A stretch of DNA of 64,000 nucleotides from Perkinsus olseni (lineage: Eukaryota; Perkinsozoa; Perkinsida; Perkinsidae), in NCBI GenBank assembly GCA_013115135.1, contig JABANP010000009.1:248001-312000 (forward strand). The letters are read 5' to 3'. Within the stretch, counting starts at the first letter, position 1, and every line of letters starts with the position of its first letter. Positions 56,399 to 64,000 of this stretch are shown piece after piece. A program made the translations under genes and the position numbers. The notes under the pieces are model-generated. The model was not told where the DNA came from, did not search any database, and worked only from the letters and a program-made list of their open reading frames with translations.

Positions 56399-56584
56399 TC
56401 AACTAGAAGGACGGCACGCAACAGCAGGTGTGCCGCCTCTAGTGTCCGAAGCGTCCTTAGAAGCATCTTCCCGCAGAAATGAACCGTAGAGTCCACGTTC
56501 TGCCGCGATCCCAACCTGACAACGACCGACATCATCGTAGGGCTCAACTGGAACACAACAGAACAGCACCAGCAACAGCAACAT
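56399..56584 (-). CDS. Short secreted-type ORF, array unit B (second gene)
   Basis: A 61-residue frame starting at an ATG at 56584: MLLLLVLFCCVPVEP, then a hydrophilic body with one Cys pair. The start is shared with the frames at 58064 and 54725. No domain is recognised. Confidence 0.3.
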   Translation of the reverse strand: MLLLLVLFCCVPVEPYDDVGRCQVGIAAERGLYGSFLREDASKDASDTRGGTPAVACRPSS

Positions 56585-56625
56585 ACGTACATCGTTACAG
56601 AGGAAATTTTCGTCGGAACTCTGCA

Positions 56626-57680
56626 TCATTTAAGAACCCACCATCCGACTCCTGATTTGGCCGGGCATGTTACCCCACAACATGATTTTGGACAGAACTC
56701 CCCTGCTTTGAGACAAAGCATCGCTGAGCAGCAGGTTGAATTCCCCGTTGAAGACGATCTCGCGTCGAGACGGGCGAGTTTCTTCTTCAGCCGAGTGCCG
56801 CACAGTCTCCTCACAAGAGCACTGTTCTTCTCCGATTCTTCTCCGAAACTCGATCTCGTGAGGTGGGCAGCAAATCCGCGTACAGCTCTTGAGCAGAGAT
56901 GGAACATGCTTTTGCCCCGGCCTTGTCGAAGCATTTCCTCCACCGAAGGAATCCACTCACTCAAGACTCGGTTGAATCTACCCATTGCCAGTGCCCTGAA
57001 AAGAGACATAGCCTGAAGAGCCTCGGAGGCGACGGACACCATCATACCGCTGAGTCAAATCCTCACATATCGCGTCGTCGTCATCAACATCCTCGGCAAG
57101 TGGCCTGGAAAACAGCGAGAACGAGCGGCCAAAGGCGTTCGATCTCACCCTCCAAGCTTGAACTTCTTCCCGCACTTCAGCTGGACCAGTCGAACCGCCG
57201 CTTCTTGACCATTCACCGACTTCCTTTCCGGCTCAGTTCCCAGTCCACTACCGATATCTCCCGCGCCACTCGGAGGTTCCACAGTCGTGCTGGCTATATC
57301 CACGGCTTCTGGACGGGCCGCAGCTTCGACATGACCATCAGCTGCCTGCCTCGTTTCAATGACGGCTTCCACTGTAATATCAAAGCTTGCGGGCTTCTTC
57401 ACTCTCGGGCTGGGGATTTCACCCAACGCCACTCTGCCTTCCCAAATGGGCTCCGCGACTTCTAACAATTCAAATACCGCCTTCCCTTTGCTCCCAGCAT
57501 CAACCATACAGTATTCCGTATCTTCTATGTCGTATCCCCTGGGATTCGTGATCTGAGAGAACGGCGGTTGTGAATTCTCACCAAGATAATCGTGGTGATA
57601 CTCCATCTGCCTACCTCCAATTCGGCCCTAGCAAGAACTCCTGCCATCAAGCCGATCAGTGCTCCGCAGTTGGATACCAT
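56626..57680 (-). CDS. Secreted protein family member, array unit B
   Basis: The ATG at 57680 starts MVSNCGALIGLMAGVLARAE, a signal peptide. An intron of about 60 nt follows (57552-57615), then TNPRGYDIEDTEYCMVDAGSKGKA and the KKPAS-DITVEAVIETR block shared with units A and C, ending LKCGKKFKLGG near 57145. The second half has ALAMGRFNRVLSEWIPSVEE near 56940-57000, SRAVRGFAAHL and VRRLCGT. The C-terminus is Cys-rich (CCSAMLC, KSCCGVTC) and ends WWVLK at the stop at 56626. An overlapping frame of similar length covers the same end, so the true C-terminal frame is not settled. No function known. Confidence 0.6.
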
Positions 57681-57722
57681 CGCAGGAGTGAAATCCCAAA
57701 ACTACGAGACGGTGACACTACC

Positions 57723-58064
57723 TCATCCGCTGAGAACAGCATAGGGAGATCTGCCAAGGCCGTGCAGCGAACGACGCCATGTCGAGCTAGCACTAAGCGG
57801 GCCGAAGAATATGGCCGATAGGCTTCCGCTATGGAGTTCCGTAGCTCCGCGCGGTAGGCGCCTGAGAAGTTTCACGGTGTTCTGATTGTCTAGTCCACAA
57901 TAAATCTGAGTTCCCTGTATCACAGGAAGATGGTGGAGGTCTCTCGCCAATGCACGAGGAGAGTACTCGCAATGAGCTGGCAAGTTCATCTTTACGTAGA
58001 ATCCCGCAATCAGTACAAGGGGTTCGGCCGAAACGCAACAGAACAGCAACAGCAACAGCAACAT
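57723..58064 (-). CDS. Short secreted-type ORF, array unit A (second gene)
   Basis: Frame of 113 residues from an ATG at 58064: MLLLLLLFCCVSAEP followed by LVLIAGFYVKMNLPAHCEYS. The signal-like start matches the unit B and C frames; the long tail may be intron or non-coding. Its start lies 42 bp below the stop of the unit A larger gene. Confidence 0.3.
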   Translation of the reverse strand: MLLLLLLFCCVSAEPLVLIAGFYVKMNLPAHCEYSPRALARDLHHLPVIQGTQIYCGLDNQNTVKLLRRLPRGATELHSGSLSAIFFGPLSASSTWRRSLHGLGRSPYAVLSG

Positions 58065-58105
58065 AAGAACATCGTAAGCGAGCGAAATCCCGTCGGAACT
58101 CAGCA

Positions 58106-59104
58106 TCATTTGAGAACCCACAGCAGCAGGTCGAGTTTTGCGTTAAGGGCGAGCTGGCGTCGATCTCAGCAGGCTCCTCTTTGACTCGTGTGTCGCACAG
58201 CCTCTCTACAAAGACACGGTTCTTCTCCGATTCCCCACCGAACCCCGTCTTCTCGAGCTTGGCGGCCACCTCGTGTACAGCCTTCGAGCATACATCGAAC
58301 ATGCTTTTGCCAGGGCCTTTCCGCCGAACCTCGCCTATCCTCGGTATCGAATCATGCAAGGCTTGATTGAAGCTATCGATTCGTCGTGCCCTGAATAAAG
58401 AGACCTAAGACGATGGCCGCGGCAAAGGCAACCCCCGTCTTACCGGCGAGTCAAGCCTTCACATATCGCATCCTCGTCATCAACATCCTGGGTGAGTGGC
58501 CTGGAACAAGGCGAATATGAGCGCCCACAGGCATTCCATCTCACCCCGCCAGCTTGAACTTTTTCCCGCACTTGAGATGCACCAGCCGAACCGCCGGCTT
58601 CCAAGGATTCACTCGCTTCCTTTCCGGCTCGAATTCCCCTTGACTGGCGACTTCCTCGGCCAGCACCCCATCTCCCACAGGACTAGGAGGATCCCCAGTC
58701 GCGCCGGTTATACCCATGGGCTCAGGACGGGCCACGGTTCCAACATCACCGTCAGCTGCTGCATGCCTCGTTTCAATGACCGCTTCTACTGTAATATCAA
58801 CACTAGCAGGTTTCTTCACTTTCGGGCTAGGGATTTCACCCAACGCCACTCTGCTTATCGGAACTGGCTGCACCACTTCCTCTAATTCAAATACCGCCGT
58901 CCCTTTGCTGCCAGCATCAACCATACAGTAACCCGTGTCTTCGATATCGTAGCCTCTCGGATTCGTGACCTGATAAAAAAGGCAACGGTGGCTGTTCATG
59001 AAGATGAGGGTGATGAACACACCGCTCGACATGTTTACTTCCAGTTCTGCCTCGACAAGGATTCCTGTCAACAGTAAGATCAGCGACTCGCAGCTGAACA
59101 TCAT
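58106..59104 (-). CDS. Secreted protein family member, array unit A
   Basis: The ATG at 59104 starts MMFSCESLILLLTGILVEAE, a signal peptide; an intron of about 70 nt follows, then TNPRGYDIEDTGYCMVDAGSKG, KKPASVDITVEAVIETR and LKCGKKFKLAG near 58541. The second half has FNQALHDSIPRIGE near 58330-58370, CSKAVHEVAAKLEKTG and FVERLCDTR near 58190-58215. With an intron of about 30 nt the frame ends WVLK at 58106, the same end as unit B. Compared with unit B about 85 nt of the Cys-rich end are missing. No known domain. Confidence 0.6.
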
Positions 59105-59570
59105 AGTGGCGGAGGAGAGAAGGAAATACCAGATATCTCTGCACCGGCGGCTTCACCGCAGGAGAGACAACGATAGCGATCTCGATCACATTGGAAAGCG
59201 TCCCGCGGAAAACACAATCTGTGCGAGTAAGCGCCTGGAAATAACGCGCATCAACGATCGACTCCTCGGAAATGGGCTGTCGAGCGGGGAATGTAGGCGA
59301 ACAGGAACGGTCACGGCAGCAGCACACCCCAGGAAGGTCAACGCGGCAGATTCGGAGGGCTTGAAAGTGATTGATAGTACTGCATGCATGGTGAGCTGCC
59401 AATGAGGTGGTGACGCTGATGACATTCAGCAGCAGTGATGCCATACCATTGCAGCTACGCCTTCAATGTGAACCCTCGAAGAGAGCTTAAATGACCTTGG
59501 TCTGGACAGGGTGACTGAATGAGCACAGCAGGGAAGATCGTCTCCGGCTGACGAATCCGGAGGTTGATGC
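59105..59570. other. Intergenic stretch, no gene recognised
   Basis: One minus-strand frame (to 59444) begins with a mildly hydrophobic run, but it overlaps the start of array unit A in another frame and has no other support. Confidence 0.35.
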
Positions 59571-61430
59571 CTACTTTTCTCTCGCCTTATCATTCTCATT
59601 CTGGTGCTCCTCACGATGCTTCAGCTTGTCCTCGAACGCCTTCAGTCGCTTGGACTCGTCCTTCTTCAGTGCCTGTGGACAGAAATGAACACCTCGCTGA
59701 TGATGCCATTGCGGAAAACACTAAACGCCAGCATATACAGTGCCGGCCAGCCACTCGTGGCAGCGGGCTCTAGCTCCTCGCCCGCCAGTCCGCGACGCAC
59801 GTCAGCAAGTTTGTCGAGCTGGTCAGCTGCTTGGGCCTCCATTTTGAGCTGTTCCAACTCCATCATCATCTCGAAGAACTGCTCCCGATTTTTCCGAACG
59901 GCCCTGAGACTCGCAAGTCACATATCCTCCTCGCCAGAGCATTCACCGTCCGTGAGCCCTTTCCAGAGATACCCATACTTACACTTCCGAGTTGTCATCT
60001 AGACCACTGCTGCCGTCGTCTTCTTCAAACTCATAGCTTTCTTCTTCTTCTTCCTCGTCCTCGTCGGCCTCACTGCTGCTCTCCTCATACTCTTCGTCCT
60101 CTCCGCTGACATCTTCCTCATCTTCCACATCCTCTTCACCAGCCTTCAGCTTGGCCAGCTCGTCGCGTATGAATTTAGCCTAGAAGGAAGCTTGGTCCGG
60201 CACGCCTCAATAACAGCGTCCATCCTTCCCCACGTCAGCTTCAGCTTGAGCCTTCTCCGCTCTAGTCTGCAACCTGGTCAGTTCTTCTTCGATGAAGCGA
60301 GCCTGAAGAACCTCGACCTACGGGAATTGCGAGAGCGATTCCAACTTACGTCATCATCGATCAACCTGAGGTCCAACTCCAACTGTTCTTTCTCGTTCTG
60401 AAGCTGGAAGAAGAAAGACCTCTACACTCACTACCCGAACCCTCGCGTGTCGATCCCTTACTTGTCTCAGGGAGATCTCCTTATCGAGTAGCTCTTCTCT
60501 CAGGGCATGTACCAGCTTCTTGGCCTCATCGATAAGGCCACTCCTGCTGCGATTCAGGTCCCGAAGAGTATCAATTTCAACTGAAGAGACCTCTCTGATC
60601 CCCCCGCCGTTGATGTATCCTTACGCTTGATACAGTCGTACCGCTCCTCGCTACGGCGAGCCTCCATCAGAAGCTCCTTGAGCTCGGTGTTTAGCTTATT
60701 GGCCACCTTGTCCTCAACTTCCGCCTCAGAGTCTCTACTGCGGTGACAAGTACCCAACTTCACGTATATGTAGAGACTCACCTTTCATGGGCCATTCCAT
60801 CGACCTCCACCTTCTCCGAGGGAGCTGCGGGCGCCGTTGCATCTGAAAAAACTCGAGCTGGTTCTTGCTTTCACTCGCGGCAAACTTACCAACGGGGACG
60901 ACGCCGCTTGATTTCTCCTCAACATTCTTGTTCTGGCGTTCGCATGCAGCGGGCGCGGGCTGGGAGGCCTCGGTCTTAACTACGGTTCTGTCGGACAAGC
61001 CTTGACCTGATCGACATAGACTAGTGTGAGGACCCGCTCAATTCTTTCAATCGACCGATAGGCCGATAACAAGGTGTACAGACGCTCGGAATCTCCCGTT
61101 GAAGAGCCAGTGAAACTGTGACAACAAATCGAACGGCTTCTTACTTCTCTGCGCATCCGCATCGCCTATACTCTCAACCACAGTAGTCACAGACTCCATG
61201 GACTCTACTCGGACGGTTGGCCTGGGAGGCGGATAGGTCGTGAACGGCGTGCGGGGAATGACCAGCATAGGGGCTGGGAACACTGAGAGACAGCAGGAGA
61301 TCCGGCCGAGGCCAGACTGGCAATACTCACAGGATGGCCAGAATACAGCGGGCTCGGAGCCGGCGCCGGGGGTTGGAGGTACCGAGTTGCTGACAGCGGG
61401 AGGGTAGTGCTGAGCAGGCGGTGGGAACAT
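59571..61430 (-). CDS. Coiled-coil, acidic protein of unknown function
   Basis: The ATG at 61430 opens a Pro-rich N-terminus (MFPPPAQHYPPAVSN), joined by an intron near 61270-61330 to PMLVIPRTPFTTYPPPRP. Later exons are charged helices: KVANKLNTELKELLMEARRS near 60655-60710, IDEAKKLVHALREELLDKEI near 60465-60525 and LQNEKEQLELDLRL near 60365-60410. A strongly acidic stretch (Glu/Asp runs) lies near 60000-60150, followed by MMMELEQLKMEAQAADQLDK near 59810-59870 and a final helix ending at 59571. The protein is predicted to be largely coiled coil. I recognise no family. Confidence 0.6.
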
Positions 61431-62603
61431 GGCTAAGACGACGCAATGAAGTCTGTCAACGGAACACAGCGGAGGCGATTTATACCGCCCAAAAATGAAC
61501 AGGAAGCCCCGTGTCGCGGCCACACAAGCACAGCGATCGTGCAGTCGCCGGCCGTGGCCAACATAGGGGCGAAGCTCCTCAACCGAACTCACCGCAAGGA
61601 CGGCCCACAACGGGCGGCGGGACGATCATAACAACACTATGTGACATACGAGAGATGACAACGAGGACTCTGACGATATCAGGGTGATAGCAGCTCAGCC
61701 TCAAGATGCATCTTCGAACACCGGAAGACACAACCTGGTGGGGACGAGTTCGCCTGGCTCTGGAGGACTGGGTGAAAGACTGTAAAGAAACGCTTGTGAG
61801 CGATAAGAGTGGGAGCCCATGCGCGGCAGAAAAGGGTTGAAGCCATTGTAGCTAAGACCGCTGCCCAAGCAGAACAATCGTGAAATCCGTCGAGTCGACG
61901 GTCAAAGTACCAGACAAAACCTTCACTGTGCGCGTAGCAGGATATGAACCTTCGCTCGCCCATTGAGGAAACGCATCCGAAGGTGGATGCATTCACGTGG
62001 AGATTCAGGAGAGGCATGGAACTTGATACCACACTTCCACGGATTTACGCCGGGTTAAATGGGGAACCCTCCATAGCAATCGTCTATCGAGGAACCGCGA
62101 CAAATGGACACACGCCTTAGCAGGCGGGTGGGAGCCTAGGCATGCCAAGCACACACATATAGCGACTCCACTGGGAGTAAAATAGTTGAGGTTGCTGGAC
62201 CGACGACAGCTACTATCATCGAGTGCTGGGTTTCTGCTCACGCAGGGCCTGTCCAGATCACTGAGTCGATTGTGGGGCGACACGAGCAGGCTTCATACTA
62301 GCAGACCTGAATCGAGAAGGGTTCCTGTAGGAGCTATGAATCGCGCCTCGAGGCGCTGTATAGGACGGAGTTGAACATGAATGCCCCGCAAAGCGCAAGT
62401 CGTGCGAGATGGAGACTGCATTGTGGCAAGAGATCGGGATCAGATGAGTCGAGATCGTGCAAGACCTGCATGAAGCAGGGTCATTGCCAGCAAGAGTCTA
62501 AGCCGACCCAGTTAGTCGAGTTGGATCGGAAAGGGCATGCGTGGAAGTTCCACGGTGGAACCTCTCTGACCCACAGCTCACAGGCTCGATGATGATGTTG
62601 ATG
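61431..62603. other. Intergenic stretch, no gene recognised
   Basis: Two minus-strand frames (61679-62032 and 62005-62283) are Ser/Cys-rich with no domain or splice support. I see no RNA gene. It lies between the MFS transporter end and the coiled-coil gene start. Confidence 0.4.
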
Positions 62604-63917
62604 TCAAACACGAAGTAGTTTCCTATGCACACACAAGCTCATGGACCCAGCGACCAGGGCTTGTATTCCGCCCATCAAAAACGGCAGAGGCGGAGAATAG
62701 AAGAACAAGGGCCCGGTCACAATGGTGGCGAGAAGTCGCCCTATGCCTTGGGCAAACGACAAATACCCCATCATGGCGCCGAGACGATCTTCCGGTGTCA
62801 GTTCTGCCACCATGTTCGGCAGAGCGTCCTGAAACATGCTAGAAAAGATTCCTAGCAGAACCCATTTCAGGGCGAAATACACGAAAACATTTCCTAATGT
62901 CAAGGGCGCGATAAGGGAAGAGAATCCATACAAAACGTAAGACACCATCCCTATCGCAGAACTAGTGAACCGTATCTTATTTCTCAGGTAGATAAAAACA
63001 CGGGTACCAACAATAATAAATATACCATCGCCGAAGTTACTCAGCCCCATAGTGAGTGGGGTCATGCGAAAGAGATCTCGCATGACCAATGGGGAAGAAT
63101 AACCAAGTTGCATTATAGTCAACATGGACAAAGCGGACATGGAAAAAAGGAGGGTATAAATGTTACGACTAACACGACTGTCATTATCGAGAGAAGTTTC
63201 ATGAGCGATTATGGCAGAACTCGGGAGAACCTCGTGGCGGTTGTTGTCGGTGGCGGTGAAGCTGCAACTTGGCAGAAATAAAAAAAGAAGGACAAATTCT
63301 ACACCCGCCCACAGGAATATAACAAAAAAAGGTACCCACAATCCGAAAATTGCTAGTATGCCACCTATTGAAGGGGCGACACAGATGCAGAACCCTGGAA
63401 TCATCCCCAAGTAGCCGAGATAGGCTGTACGCCTGTCGGGGTCCGGCGCGTTCTCCGCGATAAAAGCCGACACCACTGGTCGGCCACCACCAGCTAAGCC
63501 GGTGATAAATCGATACAGAATAAATGGCCAGTATGATTCGCTGGATGCCATCAGGCCATATCCAACAGACACGCCTAACATGGAGGCGAGCAACAAAGGT
63601 TTTCTACCAAACTCGTCAGAGAGACGGCCCATTATGGGCGGAGAAATGATCATACCAACACTATGTGACACAAGGACCAAGGATAGGGCAAGTCCTTGGT
63701 CCAAATCTTCACAACCTCGAAGATGACGAGCGGATCGTTTGTCCACGAGCATCGGGAGGATATTGAAAGGCATACTCACACCAAGGTAATCAATAACGAA
63801 CGACATGAAGACCAGCACGAAGTGGTACGTTCGGACGCGAGGGGCAGCAGAGGCATTGGGTCGGCTGCCTGGCAGCAATGGAATGCGACTTTGGCCTTCC
63901 TCAGTCGCTATTGACAT
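62604..63917 (-). CDS. Major facilitator superfamily transporter
   Basis: A single-exon frame of 437 residues. The MFS signature between helices 2 and 3 is clear: GRLSDEFGRKP at residues 97-107; YRFITGLAGGG near residue 135 is the helix 4 motif. About 12 hydrophobic segments are visible. The form resembles TetA/MFSD-type drug or metabolite antiporters. The substrate is not predictable. The N-terminal 28 residues are hydrophilic. The absence of introns in an intron-rich region stands out; it resembles only the AP2, F-box and subtilisin genes in this. Confidence 0.85.
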   Translation of the reverse strand: MSIATEEGQSRIPLLPGSRPNASAAPRVRTYHFVLVFMSFVIDYLGVSMPFNILPMLVDKRSARHLRGCEDLDQGLALSLVLVSHSVGMIISPPIMGRLSDEFGRKPLLLASMLGVSVGYGLMASSESYWPFILYRFITGLAGGGRPVVSAFIAENAPDPDRRTAYLGYLGMIPGFCICVAPSIGGILAIFGLWVPFFVIFLWAGVEFVLLFLFLPSCSFTATDNNRHEVLPSSAIIAHETSLDNDSRVSRNIYTLLFSMSALSMLTIMQLGYSSPLVMRDLFRMTPLTMGLSNFGDGIFIIVGTRVFIYLRNKIRFTSSAIGMVSYVLYGFSSLIAPLTLGNVFVYFALKWVLLGIFSSMFQDALPNMVAELTPEDRLGAMMGYLSFAQGIGRLLATIVTGPLFFYSPPLPFLMGGIQALVAGSMSLCVHRKLLRV

Positions 63918-64000
63918 ACATCAGAACTGAAAAGAGGGTGAGTCGAGCCAATCCCGCTCAAGACGGCAGCAGCGGAATCATACAACGCCCTACTACAGCG

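Noticed and set aside
61679..62283. Two Ser/Cys-rich minus-strand frames
   Set aside because: No start context, domain, conserved repeat or splice sites support them.

Overview
The window looks like nuclear DNA of a perkinsozoan alveolate (Perkinsus or a close relative). This is inference. The genes are eukaryotic and broken by many short GT-AG introns, mostly 30-150 nt. The content fits an alveolate: AP2-domain protein, RINGv-FHA protein, RAP/heptatricopeptide-type proteins, secreted subtilisins and small secreted gene families. All three standard stop codons are used. I see no rRNA, tRNA, CRISPR array or bacterial operon. I could not search a database, so family names rest on motifs. Spans of multi-exon genes run from start to stop codon and include introns.

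Layout. (1) 0-11.4 kb, minus strand: a secreted subtilisin-like protease, a 59-bp satellite, a carrier-gene fossil, a second frameshifted subtilisin copy whose upstream DNA holds a 690-bp transposon-like insertion, and a RINGv-FHA protein. (2) 12.5-25.9 kb, plus strand: kinesin-3-like motor, MRE11, AP2-domain protein, NEK-like kinase, F-box-like protein. (3) 26.1-37.0 kb, minus strand: RAP-domain protein, urocanate hydratase, histidine ammonia-lyase, PKA regulatory subunit. (4) 37.6-49.3 kb, plus strand: tRNA-splicing endonuclease subunit, RBM25-like splicing factor, PTC7-like PP2C phosphatase, two tandem tetraspanin-like proteins, a proline-rich protein. (5) 49.5-63.9 kb, minus strand: a small coiled-coil exon pair, a heptatricopeptide-like protein, a secreted transglutaminase-like protein, a three-unit array of small secreted genes, a coiled-coil protein, an MFS transporter.

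The genes therefore fall into five alternating one-direction blocks of about 11-14 kb, with gaps often under 300 bp inside a block. Histidine ammonia-lyase and urocanate hydratase, consecutive steps of histidine breakdown, lie head to tail 255 bp apart. The accessory parts are the duplicated subtilisin region at the left and the secreted array at 54.5-59.1 kb.

Several conserved genes need a one-base correction, usually at a short homopolymer, to keep their family reading frame. Those sites are listed as a finding; read-level error is the simplest explanation.
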